Source: DATLNF01 sp963765815 (lineage in GTDB: Bacteria; Actinomycetota; Actinomycetes; BP-191). From it: a stretch of 64,000 bases of DNA. The translations under genes and the position numbers were made by a program. The DNA lies in NCBI GenBank assembly GCA_963765815.1, contig CAVXXT010000003.1:434001-498000 (forward strand), given 5' to 3'. Below the pieces are notes generated by a model, which saw nothing but the letters and a program-made list of their open reading frames with translations, had not been told where the DNA came from and did not search any database. Within the stretch, counting starts at the first letter, position 1. Every line of letters starts with the position of its first letter. Of the stretch, positions 1-11,066 are shown in pieces.

Positions 1-842
<842 letters not shown>

Positions 843-846
<4 letters not shown>

Positions 847-2795
847 GCCGGCGCGTGGTCGCCCGGGGCGCGGCCGCGATCGCGGCGGTCGCCGTCGTAC
901 TCGTGCCGCTGACCGGTGCGGCGTACGCCGCCACTGTTGGGCGCATCCGGGAGGTCAGCTCGACGGACGGCGTCCTGACCGTCGTCTTCTCCGCGACCGA
1001 CCTGGCGCCGGGCGTCTCGCTCGACCCGTCGAGCATCGCCGTGACCATCGACGGCGAGGCGATCGACGCCGCCCCGGTGATCGACCCGGTCGTCCCCCTC
1101 GATCGCACCGCGGTGCTCGTCCTCGACACCAGCGGCAGCATGCGCGGCGAGGGCATCACCGGCGCGAAATCCGCCGCCCTCGCCTTCGTCAAGGGCGTAC
1201 CCGCCGACGTCCGGGTCGGCCTCGTCTCGTTCGCCGACACCGCCCACGTGGCCGTGCCGCCGACGACCGACCGACGGTCCGTCGACGCCGCGATCCGCGC
1301 GCTGACCCCGACCGGCGAGACCGCGCTCTTCGACGGGATCGCGCTCGGCATCGCCCAGCTCGGCAAGACCGGCAGCCGCACCATCGTCGTGCTGAGCGAC
1401 GGCGCCGACACCTCGAGCCGGGCGACGCTTGACGACGTGGTCGGCCGGGCCACCGCGGCCAAGGTCTCCGTCGACACCGTCGGCTTCCGCACGAACGACG
1501 CGGTGGGGTCCACCCTCGCCGCCATCTCGCGCTCCTCGAAGGGCCGGTCGCTGACCGCGACCAGCGCCGCGGCGCTCGGCGCCGCGTTCAGCCAGGCCGC
1601 CCGGGACGTCTCGTCACAGGTGACCGTCCGGGCGGCACTGCCCCGGGCCCTGGCCGGTCGGCAGGTCACCGTGCACGTTGCCGGCAACGCCGGCGGCCGG
1701 ATCCTCGCCGACGAGGCCACGACGACCCTCGGTGCCTTCGGTGCGCCGGCGAAGGTGGCCGGCGGTCCGATCCCGGTCGAGGTCACGACGTCCCTGCTCG
1801 ACCAGCGGTGGACCCTCGCGACCGCGCTGGGCCTGCTGTTCCTCGGGCTGGTCGCGATGTTCGCGGTCGGCGGCGGCGCCGTGCGACGGGACGCGCAGAG
1901 CGGGCGGGTACGTCGCCGGCTCTCCAAGTACACGCTCACCGGACGGCACCACGTCGAGGACGAGACCTCCGCGCTCGGCAGCAGCGCAGTCGCCAGGTCC
2001 GCCGTCGACTTCGCGGACAAGATGGTCCGGCGCCGCGACTTCGAGGCTCGGCTGGGTCGTCGTCTCGAGCAGGCCGACGTGCCGCTGCGACCGGCTGAGT
2101 GGCTGATCGTGCACGTCGCCTGCGCCGTCGTACCTGCCGTGCTCCTCCTGCTCCTCCTGCTCCTCGGCAACGGCCGTCCCACCCCGGCCGCCCTCGGGCT
2201 GCTGGTCGGCGCCGGTCTGCCGGTCGGGTTCCTCTCGGTCAAGGCGACCCGGCGCAGCCGCGCGTTCCTGGCGCAGATGCCCGACACCCTGCAGCTCCTG
2301 GCCGGCAGCCTCAGCGCCGGGTACTCGCTGCCCCAGGCGATCGACTCCGTCGTCCGCGAGGGCGGCCAGCCGATGGCGAAGGAGTTCCAGCGCGCGCTGG
2401 TCGAGACCCGTCTCGGCGTGCCGGTCGAGGACGCACTCGACGACATCGCCACCCGGATGAGCAGCCGCGACTTCGCCTGGGTCGTGATGGCGATCCGGAT
2501 CCAGCGCGAGGTCGGCGGCAACCTGGCCGAGGTGCTCACGACCGTCGCGCAGACGATGCGCGAGCGGGAGCGGGTACGTCGCCAGGTGCGGGTCCTGTCG
2601 GCCGAGGGCCGGCTCTCCGCCTGGATCCTCGGCGGCCTCCCGCCGCTGTTCGCCGGCTACCTGATCCTGGTCAACCCGACGTACATCAAGCCGCTGGTGA
2701 CGGACCCGATCGGCCTGATGCTGCTCGCCGTCATGGGCGTGCTGCTCGCGATCGGGACGCTGTGGATGCGCAAGGTCGTCAGGGTGGAGGTCTGA
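843..2795 (+). CDS. tadB: Von Willebrand A domain fused to TadB pilus platform protein
   Basis: A 650-residue membrane protein joining two modules. Residues 1-30 form a signal peptide ending in AYA. A von Willebrand A domain follows with a complete metal-binding MIDAS motif DTSGS at 95-99. One membrane helix lies near 325-345, and the carboxy half is a type II secretion F (TadB) domain with two further hydrophobic segments at about 425-465 and near the end. TadB forms the inner-membrane platform on which TadA acts; the VWA part would face outside and could bind a ligand or the pilus. The four-base overlap with tadA and the following tadC make this the TadB slot. Fused forms are known in actinobacteria, where most TadB proteins are about 300 residues. 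Confidence 0.88.
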
Positions 2796-2796
2796 G

Positions 2797-3733
2797 ATGA
2801 GCGGTGCTCTGCTCCTGACAGTGGGCCTGGGCGGGATCTTCGCGGCGATCGCGGTGCTCCTGTCCACGATCGGCGTGCTGACCCACGAGCGACAGGCGGT
2901 CGGTCGGTCGCTCGCCGCGGTCACCGCCCTGCCCGGCGCCAACCCGTCCGCGATGCGCCGAGGCGATGCCGCCGTTCCGCGAGCGGATCCTGGCGCCGGC
3001 GATGGAGCGGTTCGCCCGATCCGGCCGACGCTTCACCCCCTCGGGCCAGGTCGAGCGGCTCCGCAGCAAGCTCGAGCACGCCGGCAGCCCGGCCGGGTGG
3101 GACGTCGAGCGCGTGCTCGCGGTCAAGGCGATCAGCCTGCTCGGTCTCGGCTTGGTCGGTGTCGTGCTGTCCGCGGCGATGGGCGGCAGCGCCGTGCAGA
3201 CCCTCGCGCTGGGCTCTGTGCTCGCGGTGGTCGGCCTCTACTCACCCGACCTGTGGCTCTACCAGCTCGCGGCCACCCGGGCAGAGCAGATGCAGAAGGA
3301 GCTGCCCGACGCCCTCGACCTGCTCACGATCTCCGTCGAGGCCGGACTCGGCTTCGACGCAGCGCTGGCCCAGGTCGCGCGCAACACGACCGGCCCGCTC
3401 GCGGAGGAGTTCTTCCGCGTGCTTCAGGAGATGCAGATCGGGCTGAGCCGTCGGGACGCGTTCCACGCGCTGTCCGAGCGCACCTCGGTGGCTGACCTGC
3501 GCAACTTCACGATCTCGATGATCCAGGCCGACGGCTTCGGCATCCCGATCGCGAACGTGCTCCGGGTGCAGGCGAAGGAGATGCGCGTCAAGCGGACCCA
3601 GCGGGCGGAGGAGCGCGCGCAGAAGGTGCCGGTGAAGATCCTCTTCCCGCTGATCTTCTGCATCCTGCCGTCGCTGTTCGTCATCGTCATCGGACCGGCG
3701 GGGATCAGCATCTTCCGCAACATCCGCTTCTGA
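2797..3733 (+). CDS. tadC: TadC pilus platform protein, reading frame interrupted once
   Basis: Second inner-membrane platform protein of the Tad pilus (type II secretion F domain). It begins one base after the tadB stop with an amino-terminal membrane helix, then the F domain with the typical LPDALDLLTISVEAG stretch and a terminal hydrophobic segment. The frame breaks at about 2959, where one extra C precedes GAG; removing it joins the first 55 residues to the long downstream frame, giving about 311 residues, a normal TadC length. The break looks like a consensus error because both sides are well conserved. TadB/TadC pairs are the family norm. Confidence 0.88.
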
Positions 3734-3922
3734 CCGACCGCGGCGAATCTGCAGGGGCGCAACGGATCCGTCGAATTGCTAGACCTGCGGACCGCGCCTG
3801 TCAAGGGGGCGAACGGACGAGATCTCTCCCCTATCACCCGATGGGCGCAGCTCCCCCTGACGCCGATCATTCAGAGCAGAGGACGCGGACGGATCCGCGC
3901 CACGCCGACGAAGGAGCCCCCG

Positions 3923-4132
3923 ATGCTTGAGCACCTCCGCAACGTCATCCGCCGCAAGGGCGACGACGGCGCCACCGCCGTCGAGTACGGCCTCATGGTC
4001 GCCGCGATCGCCGCGCTGATCGTCCTCATCGTCTTCGCCCTCGGCGGGGTCGTGAAGAACGCGTTCGATGACACCTGCGACACCATCGCTGGCAAGGGCG
4101 TCGCGGCCGAGGCGAACTGCGCGGCCGGCTGA
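3923..4132 (+). CDS. flp: Flp/Fap-type pilin, first copy
   Basis: A 69-residue class IVb pilin subunit. After a short basic leader comes DDGATAVEYGLMVAAIAAL, with the Glu-Tyr pair of Flp pilins, and then a single hydrophobic helix that packs in the pilus core. A prepilin peptidase would cut ahead of this segment; none is encoded in the window. The ATG at 3923 is chosen over an open upstream extension because a strong ribosome site AAGGAG (3911-3916) lies six bases before it. The carboxy end has two cysteines that may form a disulphide. It is followed with a one-base overlap (TGATG) by a second pilin. Confidence 0.9.
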   Translation: MLEHLRNVIRRKGDDGATAVEYGLMVAAIAALIVLIVFALGGVVKNAFDDTCDTIAGKGVAAEANCAAG

Positions 4133-4323
4133 TGAACCAGCTCGACCGTCGCCGGCACGACGAGGGCGCGACGGCAGTCGAGTACGGACTGCTCATGGCC
4201 GCCATCGCCGCGGTCGTCATCGTGATCGTGTTCGCCCTCGGCAGCGCCGTCAGCGAGATGTTCGACGACTCGTGCCGGGCCGTGAAGGGCGGCTCCACTG
4301 GACCGGCGGCGGCCTGCGACTAG
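4132..4323 (+). CDS. Flp/Fap-type pilin, second copy
   Basis: A 63-residue paralogue of the preceding pilin with the same signature (DEGATAVEYGLLMAAIAAV), one hydrophobic helix and again two cysteines in the tail (DSCRAV and AAACD). It starts at the ATG sharing one base with the stop of the first pilin, so both are surely co-translated. Tandem Flp copies are common in Tad loci; one may be the major subunit and the other minor, but the sequence does not say which. A strong hairpin follows. Confidence 0.88.
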   Translation: MNQLDRRRHDEGATAVEYGLLMAAIAAVVIVIVFALGSAVSEMFDDSCRAVKGGSTGPAAACD

Positions 4324-4340
4324 CGACACGCAAGGCTCGA

Positions 4341-4376
4341 CAGAGCGGGCGGGACCTCCGGGTCCCGCCCGCTCTG
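4341..4376. terminator. Bidirectional hairpin terminator after the pilins
   Basis: A perfect 16-base inverted repeat (4341-4356 and 4361-4376) around a TCCG tetraloop. It sits between the end of the second pilin and the end of the convergent gene at 4393. There is no run of T, as is usual in very GC-rich actinobacteria. It can serve both strands. Confidence 0.85.
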
Positions 4377-4392
4377 CGCTGTCAGCCCCGGC

Positions 4393-4908
4393 TCACTGCT
4401 CGAGGATGATCGGTGCCTCGGGGGTCGGCTGATCCTCGGGCGGCGGCGACCCGGTAGCCATGCTGAGGATCGCGATGATCGCGACCAGCGCGACCGCCAC
4501 GAGGGACGCCACCACGATCCGGGTACGTCGGTCGCCGGGCAGGCGGGGCGGCGGGGTGCGCAGGCCGGCGCCGAAGGGCAGGCCGCACGCAGCGCACGCC
4601 TCGAAGTCGAACGGGTTGAGGGCGCCGCACTCGACGCACGGCCAGCCCTTCCTGGCCGGCGGCGCGATCTCGGCCGTGGTCACCGCGTCGTCGAACGGCT
4701 CGCCGTCGAGGGCGTCGCGCGGCGGGACGGGCGCGAACAGCGGGGCCGCCGCGGGGGGCGTCGGCACGACCGGCGCCGGCGCCGGCTCCGGAGGCGGCGG
4801 AGGGGGCGCGGGGGCGGGCCGGAGGTCGGCGTAGCAGAGCCCGCACCACTGCGCACCGGGCTTGAGCGCCCCGCCACAGCGCGGGCACCGGCTGGCGGAC
4901 GTCGTCAC
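4393..4908 (-). CDS. Double zinc-ribbon membrane protein
   Basis: A 171-residue protein starting at a GTG (4908). It has two CxxC..CxxC zinc ribbons: residues about 8-25 (CPRCGG, CGLCYA) and about 91-108 (CVECGA, CAACGL), separated by a proline-rich linker. A single carboxy-terminal membrane helix (VVASLVAVALVAIIAIL) precedes a short acidic tail. The topology resembles zinc-ribbon tail-anchored proteins that tether a metal site to the inner membrane face. No function is assigned to the family. It converges on the pilin operon and lies just after the SRPBCC gene on the same strand. Confidence 0.75.
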   Translation of the reverse strand: MTTSASRCPRCGGALKPGAQWCGLCYADLRPAPAPPPPPPEPAPAPVVPTPPAAAPLFAPVPPRDALDGEPFDDAVTTAEIAPPARKGWPCVECGALNPFDFEACAACGLPFGAGLRTPPPRLPGDRRTRIVVASLVAVALVAIIAILSMATGSPPPEDQPTPEAPIILEQ

Positions 4909-4921
4909 ACCTGGGAATCTC

Positions 4922-5335
4922 TCATCCGACCCGGCCGAGACCTGGGACGCGGCCGCGCTCGAGCTCGTCCTTGAGGGCGTTGAGCCCCGCCTTCACCCGG
5001 TGCACGTGCCGGGTGCGCGCGCGGATCGAACGGCGTACGACGGAGCGCGCCTCCCCCACCCACGCCTCGGTTGCGCTGCCGCGCCGGGTCAGGTCGGCAC
5101 GCAGGTAGTAGTGCACGATCGCGCCGTCCCGCCAGGGCTCGACCCAGAGCTCGCTCGAGCCGACCAGCGCCCCGGTGACCGTGAAACGCAGGCCCTGGTC
5201 GCCGCGGTCCTGGAAGACGGTCAGCTCCAGGTCGGGGAACATCCGCCGCCACAGGGCCTCGTCGTGCAGCGCCGCGCTCACCGCTGCGGGGTCGGCGACC
5301 ACGAACGTCTCGTCGATCAGGTCGACCATGGGCAT
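4922..5335 (-). CDS. SRPBCC (START-like) fold protein, DUF2505-like
   Basis: A 137-residue protein with the alternating strand pattern of the SRPBCC/polyketide-cyclase fold (for example GLRFTVTGALVGSS and AIVHYYLRADL), followed by a helical end rich in Arg and Lys. Such folds bind hydrophobic ligands; DUF2505 members are actinobacterial and uncharacterised. Start ATG at 5335 (MPMVDL); a second ATG at 5329 is equally possible. It is divergent from the acyl-CoA synthetase at 5408, a frequent neighbour, so a lipid-related role is plausible but inferred. Confidence 0.7.
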   Translation of the reverse strand: MPMVDLIDETFVVADPAAVSAALHDEALWRRMFPDLELTVFQDRGDQGLRFTVTGALVGSSELWVEPWRDGAIVHYYLRADLTRRGSATEAWVGEARSVVRRSIRARTRHVHRVKAGLNALKDELERGRVPGLGRVG

Positions 5336-5407
5336 GCCCGGCAGTATCGCTGACCGGGTCACTCCGGTACCTTTCGAGCACCCGTGCTGGTCGATCGAGG
5401 AGCCTTC

Positions 5408-7198
5408 GTGCAGGAGTACAGCAGCCCGCTTCCCTACGAGCCGCCGAGCCGGGGCAACCTGACGGACGCGGTGTGGGACAACGAGCGCGACTTCCCGACC
5501 GCCGTGCTGTTCAGCCGGCGTACGCCGCAGGGGTGGACCGATGTCTCGGCCAGGACCTTCGCCGAGGAGGTCCGCAAGGTCGCGGCCGGGCTCGTGGCGG
5601 CCGGGATCAAGGTCGGCGACCGCGTCGGGCTGATGAGCAAGACCCGCTACGAGTGGACCCTGTGCGACTACGCGATCTGGACCGCAGGCGGCGTGACCGT
5701 CCCGATCTACGAGACGTCGAGCGCTGAGCAGGTGCAGTGGATCCTCAGCGACTCCGGGGCGGTCGGCGCGATCGTCGAGAGCCCGGCGCACCAGAAGATC
5801 GTCGACGAGGTCCGGGACTCGGTCCCGACCCTGCAGAACGTCTGGGTCATCGACGAGCTCGGCATCGACACCTTGAAGGCGGCCGGCCAGGAGGTCACCC
5901 GCGACGTGCTCGACGCGCGCCACGGCGCGCTCGGCCTCGACACCCTCGCCACGATCATCTACACGTCGGGCACGACGGGGCGCCCCAAGGGCTGCGAGCT
6001 CACCCACGGCAACTTCATGAGCGACCTGGCGTCGACCCGCACCTTCCTGGACGAGTTCTTCAACGCCGACGGCTCGACGCTTCTGTTTCTTCCGCTCGCC
6101 CATGTCTTCGCGCGGCTGATCCAGGTCGGCTGCGTGACCAACCGCGCGCGCATGGGCCACACCGCGGACGTGAAGAACCTGCTGCCCGACCTCGCGGTGT
6201 TCAAGCCGACGTTCATCCTGTCGGTGCCGCGGGTGTTCGAGAAGGTCTACAACGCGTCGAAGCAGAAGGCGCACGCCGATGGCAAGGGCGCGATCTTCGA
6301 CCGCGCCGAGGCCGTCGCTGTCGAGTACAGCCAGGCCCTCGACACCGGTCGCGTCGGGCTCGCACTGAAGGCGCAGCACGCGCTGTTCGACAAGCTCGTC
6401 TACAGCAAGCTGCGCGCGGCTCTGGGCGGTGAGGTGCGGCACGCGGTCAGCGGCGGCGCACCGCTCGGCGCGCGGCTCGGCCACTTCTTCCGCGGTATCG
6501 GCATCCTCGTCTGCGAGGGCTACGGCCTGACCGAGACGTCCGCCGGCGCGACGCTCAACGCGCCCGGCAACGTCAAGATCGGCACGGTCGGCCGCGCGAT
6601 CCCCGGCACCGCCGTCCGCATCGCCGACGACGGCGAGATCCTGCTCAAGGGCGGCAACGTCTTCCGCGGCTACTACAACAACTCGAGCGCGACCGACGAG
6701 GCGATGAGCGACGGCGGCTGGTTCCACACCGGCGACATCGGCGAGATCGACGTCGACGGCTTCCTGAAGATCACCGGCCGCAAGAAGGAGCTCATCGTCA
6801 CGGCCGGCGGCAAGAACGTCGCGCCGGCGGTGCTCGAGGACCGGCTGCGCGCGCACCCGCTGGTCAGCCAGTGCATGGTGGTCGGCGACAACAAGCCCTT
6901 CATCGGCTGTCTCGTCACCGTGGATCCGGAGGCGTTCCCCGCCTGGGCCGCGAGTGCCGGCAAGCCCGCGGGCGCGCAGGTGAAGGACTACGTCGACGAC
7001 CCGGAGCTGCGCGGCGTCATCCAGGAGGCGGTCAACTCGGCCAACAAGGCGGTCTCCAACGCCGAGGCGATCAAGAGCTTCCGCATCCTGCCGGTCGACT
7101 TCACCGAGGAGGGCGGCGAGCTCACCCCGACGCTGAAGCTCAAGCGGGCCGTCGTGATGAAGGAGTACGCCACCGACGTCGAGGCCATCTACAGCTAG
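5408..7198 (+). CDS. fadD: Long-chain fatty acid-CoA ligase (AMP-forming)
   Basis: About 596 residues, of the long-chain acyl-CoA synthetase class. It activates fatty acids with ATP and CoA through an acyl-adenylate. Motifs: the P-loop YTSGTTGRPKG, the GYGLTETSAG motif, the adenylate-binding GWFHTGDIG and the hinge/lysine region ITGRKKELIVTAGGKN. The GTG at 5408 (VQEYSSP) has a GAGGA ribosome site about seven bases upstream; an earlier in-frame GTG at 5384 would add eight residues. The adjacent position to pimB matches the actinobacterial order of fadD15-like genes, so a role in supplying acyl groups for membrane lipids is inferred. Confidence 0.92.
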   Translation: MQEYSSPLPYEPPSRGNLTDAVWDNERDFPTAVLFSRRTPQGWTDVSARTFAEEVRKVAAGLVAAGIKVGDRVGLMSKTRYEWTLCDYAIWTAGGVTVPIYETSSAEQVQWILSDSGAVGAIVESPAHQKIVDEVRDSVPTLQNVWVIDELGIDTLKAAGQEVTRDVLDARHGALGLDTLATIIYTSGTTGRPKGCELTHGNFMSDLASTRTFLDEFFNADGSTLLFLPLAHVFARLIQVGCVTNRARMGHTADVKNLLPDLAVFKPTFILSVPRVFEKVYNASKQKAHADGKGAIFDRAEAVAVEYSQALDTGRVGLALKAQHALFDKLVYSKLRAALGGEVRHAVSGGAPLGARLGHFFRGIGILVCEGYGLTETSAGATLNAPGNVKIGTVGRAIPGTAVRIADDGEILLKGGNVFRGYYNNSSATDEAMSDGGWFHTGDIGEIDVDGFLKITGRKKELIVTAGGKNVAPAVLEDRLRAHPLVSQCMVVGDNKPFIGCLVTVDPEAFPAWAASAGKPAGAQVKDYVDDPELRGVIQEAVNSANKAVSNAEAIKSFRILPVDFTEEGGELTPTLKLKRAVVMKEYATDVEAIYS

Positions 7199-7213
7199 CT
7201 CAAATCTGCCCGG

Positions 7214-8340
7214 TCAACCGATGAGGAGGGCGCGCAGACGCGCCGCGAGGGTCTCCCAGCGCCACTCGCGCTCGACCCAGGCGCGGCCGGCCGCGCCCAT
7301 CGCCCGTGCCCGCGCCGGGTCCGCGAGCAGGTCGGCGACCGACGTCGCGACCGCGTCGACGTCGGTGCCGTCGACCACGCAGCCCGGTCTCGCCGTCGAG
7401 CACCGCGTCCGGTGCGCCGCCCGAGCGGCCGGCGACGACCGGGAGTCCGACGGCGGCGGCCTCGAGGTAGACGATGCCGAGCCCCTCGACGTCGAGCCCG
7501 CCGAAGCGCGACCGGCACGGCATCGCGAAGACGTCGCCCGCGGCGTAGTGCTGCCGGCAGCTCGGCCCACGGCACCGACCCGGTGAAGCGCACGTCGTCG
7601 CCCGACCTCGTGCTCGACCGCGAGCCGCTGCAGCCGCGGCATGTCCGGACCGCCACCCGACGAGCAGCAGCGCGGCGCCCGGCACGCGACGCCGCACGGC
7701 GGCAGCGCGCGGATCAGCACGTCCTGCCCCTTGCGCGGCACCAGCCGCGAGACGCAGACGACGACCGGCCGGTCGAGCAGACCGATGCCGGCGGCGTACG
7801 TCGGCGCCATCGGCGCCCGGATGGAACAGATCGGTGTCGACGCCGGACGGCAGCCGGGCCAGCGTCGTACGACGGCCGACCGCAGGCCGCAGCCGCTCGA
7901 GCGTGTAGTCGCCGAGGTAGGTGATGACGTCGACGGTGCGCGCCGACCCGCTGCAGCAGCCTGGCGGGCCGCGGGCAGGCGCGCCCAGCCGATCTCGTGC
8001 CCGTGCGTCGAGGCGACCGCGCGCGGCGTCGAGCTCGCGCAGCGGCTTCGCCAGCAGGCCGAGCGGCGCTGCCGCGCCGAACCACACGCGGTCGCAGCCC
8101 TCTGCGCGCGCGATCTCCCGGGCGCGCCGCAGCACGTCGGGCGTCGGCAGCATCAGCGAGGTCGGGTGCCGCACCACCGGAGAGCGGCTGCGCCGCGTCG
8201 AAGTCGGCGGCGCCCTTCCAGGCCGGAGGCGTAGACGACCAGCTCGCCCGTCGGGCAGCCGCGAGCCGAGCGCAGTGCACGAACTGCTGGATGCCGCCGG
8301 GGCGCGGCGGGAAGTCATTGGTGACGAAGAGCGTCCTCAT
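7214..8340 (-). CDS. pimB: GT4 mannosyltransferase PimB-like, frame interrupted several times
   Basis: A glycosyltransferase family 4 (GT-B fold) enzyme resembling PimB', which adds the second mannose from GDP-mannose to phosphatidylinositol monomannoside on the cytoplasmic side of the membrane. It begins RTLFVTNDFPPRPGGIQ and carries the acceptor-side motif VWFGAAAPLGLLA, SRLVPRKGQDVLIRAL, and the donor-site stretch GLDVEGLGIVYLEAAAVG. These pieces lie in three frames between 8340 and 7214, needing several single-base corrections (for example near 8260, 8140, 7950 and 7400). The start overlaps the M48 stop by four bases. Function is by similarity; other GT4 enzymes are possible but this exact neighbourhood supports PimB. 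Confidence 0.8.
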
Positions 8341-9638
8341 CCGCCGTCCCCGGCGGAGCGAGGTCGGCCGGCTCCGGGCGCCCTCCGGCGCGCCCACGCG
8401 CGGGCGATCTCGATCCGCTCGGGCGTGGACGGATGGGAGGCGAAGAGCAGCGTAGAGCGCGCGGTTCGGCTCGAGGTCGGCCAGGTTGGTCGAGCGCGAG
8501 CCGGCGCTCCGACGCGACGAAGGTGCCCGGGTCGCGCGTCAGGTCGAGCGAGTGCAGGTCGGCGCGCGCCTCGACGCGCCGGGAGACCAGGGTCTGCAGC
8601 GGCCCGGTCAGCGTCGTGAGCGCCGACACGAGGAACGCGACGAGCAGCAGCCCCCGCGGATCGGCGACCCCGTCGACGCCGGCGCGGCGCAGCAGGGCCG
8701 GCCAGGACAGCAGCAGGAAGAGCAACGGCATCGCGGCAGCAGCGCCGAGCGCGCCGGTCAGCGTGCCGTCGCGCACGTCGTCGGCCACGACGTGACCCAG
8801 CTCGTGCGCCACGACGAGCCGACCTCGTCCGGCGTTGCCGACTCGACGAGAGGTGTCGTAGACGACGATCCGGCGGGTGGCGCCGAAGCCGGAGACGTAG
8901 GCGTTGAGCGCCGTCGTACGCCGGGACGCATCGGCCACCAGCACGTCGTCGACCGCGACGCCGTCCTCCGCGGCGAGCTCGAGCAGCGAGTCACGCAGCG
9001 GCCCCGCGGCCATCGGCGTGAACGTGTTGAAGACCGGCTCGATCACCACCGGGTAGGCGAAGGACACGAGTACGACGATCCCGGCGGCAAGTCCGGCGGC
9101 CCAGACCCACCAGCGGTCCGGGGCACGACGGACGACGGCGTACAGCGCGAGCAGCGCAACGCCGGTGAGGACCGTCGCGATGCCCGCGCCCTTCGCGACG
9201 GTCCGCCGACCAGCCGGCCCAGTCCTGCGTGGACAGGCCGTAGCGGCGGCGCACCACCTCGGCTCTGGCGGAGAAGGGCAGCGACACCGCGGTCGTCACC
9301 GCGGTCAGCAGCACCGTGCCCAGCAGGACCGTGACCGGCCAGCGGTCGCCGCCGACCCTGGCGACCGCGCCGACCGCGCGGGCGCCCAGCGGAGTGAGCC
9401 CCAAGACCCCGACCACCACCAGCCCCGCCGCGAACCCGAGCAGCCCGGGCGGGCGGACTGCGTCGTGGTAGTCGACCTCCCTGGCGATCTCGGCGGCGGT
9501 GAAGTCGCGGCCGACGGTCGGCGCCGCGACGGCGACGTCACGCCCGAGCGGGTGCCACGGCGTGGTCAGCGCCAGGACGGCGACGAGGGATCCGCCGAGG
9601 ACGGCCAGCGCCACGACGGCTGCGGTGCGCGAGGACAT
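8337..9638 (-). CDS. M48-family (Ste24/HtpX-like) membrane metalloprotease, frame interrupted
   Basis: An integral membrane zinc protease. It starts at ATG 9638 with a membrane helix (AVVALAVLGGSLVAVLAL), has further helices, then the catalytic HELGH motif in VVAHELGHVVADD, two more helices, and a downstream Glu ligand in EARADLHSLDL. The order and HELGH place it in peptidase family M48, probably the Ste24-like M48A group, which acts on membrane proteins. Single-base insertions near 9205, 8503 and 8454 split the frame; after correction it ends SAGDGG at a TGA (8339-8337) overlapping the pimB start. The gene is coupled on its 5' side to another metalloprotease by a one-base overlap. Confidence 0.82.
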
Positions 9639-11013
9639 CAGCCGAGCTGCGCGCGCAAGTAGGCCCGCCACGCGGCGGTGAACGACCCGGGCGTCGTCGA
9701 CAGCACGTCGCGCATCGCGGTCGCGAGCGCAAGGGCGGGGGCTGCGTCGGAGCGACCGATCGACGCGGTAGAAGCGGACCAGGTCAGCCGGGCTGGTCCG
9801 CTCCGCGATCAGCCGGCAGGCCAGCCAGGACATCTCGTAGGCCTGCGCGAGCCGGGCCGACGTGCCGCGGAACTCGTCGTCGGGGGGCAATGTCGCCGGC
9901 AGGCGGCCGGCGCGGACCTCCGACCGCAGCTCGGCGGCGGCGTCGCGCGTGCGCACGCCCGAACCCAGGTAGCCGACGTAGTCGGCGAACCCCTCGACCA
10001 ACCAGGTCGGCGTCGCGCCGCCGGTGTAGTCTGCGAGAGGCGACGTGGGTGATCTCGTGCTGCAGGACGATGCGCCGCCCGGCGCGGGAGAGCCGCGCGA
10101 AGTTCGGCGGGTTGACGATGATCCGGTTGCCGACCGCCGCCGGCAGATCGCCGCGGCGGCCCAGCTGGGCGACCGCGACCGCGGCGATCTGCGACAGGTC
10201 GTTGCCCTCCTCGATCAGCGTGCCGAGCTCATCCTGCGTCTCCGGCACCAGCACGACGACCTTCTGCGACCAGTCCCGTCCCCACACCGCCGACACCCGC
10301 GGTACGGCGAGGTCGGCCTGGCGGGCGATCTCGGTGAGCAGATCGCGCCGGCCTCGCCGGCCGAGCACCAGCGAGGACCGGCCGGTGACGACCTCCACCG
10401 GGCCGAAGTCCCACAGCTCGCGGTCGGTCTGCAGGTTGGGTACGCCGGGGAAGTCGTCGTCGTTGCCGATCAGCCAGCCCTGCGGCCGCCGGACGAAGGT
10501 GAGGAACTGCTCCCCCGTCGCGGGCAGCGCGTCGTACCCCTTGAGCTGGTAGCGCAGCTCGATCTCGGGCACCCACGTCTCGGCCCGGTAGTGGCCGAGC
10601 ACCGCCGGGTCGAAGGGCCACTCCCGGTCGGGGTCGAGGGTGTAGGCCCACGAGCCGATCGGCACGTCGGCGAGCGCGTCGAAGAGCCGCTCCTGCCGCG
10701 CGCGGAACGCGGTGGCACCGGGGTCGATGCCCCGCAGGAACAGCGCCCGGTCGCGGGACAGCACGGCCCGCGAGCGGTCGGCGAGCAGCCGGCGAACCTG
10801 GCTCTCGCGCTCGTCGAAGGCGCGGCGCTGAGCCGCCGCCGCGCGCCGCGGTGCGGCACCCGTTGTCGCCGTCGGCGCCGACACCAGGTCGTCGCGCCGG
10901 CGTACGACGGTCGCGGCACCGGCGACCTCGAGCGCGAGGATCGCAGCGACGGCGAGCGTGAGGAATCGCGAGCGCTGCAGCAGCGGCGCCGGCCGGCGCA
11001 CGTCGGGTTCCAC
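9638..11013 (-). CDS. Membrane-anchored HExxH gluzincin, frame interrupted
   Basis: Starts at GTG 11013 with a basic leader and one membrane helix (FLTLAVAAILALEVAGAAT), then a long extracytoplasmic region, the zinc motif HEITH (in LQHEITHVAS) and the third-ligand motif VEGFADYVGY, giving a gluzincin arrangement. After repair it is about 457 residues. Frames break near 10031 (just after HEITH) and near 9750. The end AQLG overlaps the M48 start by one base (TGATG). The substrate is unknown; the resemblance to basic secreted and neutral metallopeptidase-like families is limited to the zinc site. Two coupled metalloproteases in a row suggest a shared envelope task. Confidence 0.75.
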
Positions 11014-11066
11014 GACCCACCATCGTAGGGCGCTGGTCAGCCCGCGAGGGGTGGCCTGTGGGTGAG

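Noticed and set aside
4922..6856. Long minus-strand open frame opposite the acyl-CoA synthetase
   Set aside because: Only the last part (from 5335) has protein-like composition; the rest is the GC-rich shadow of the plus-strand enzyme with its conserved motifs.
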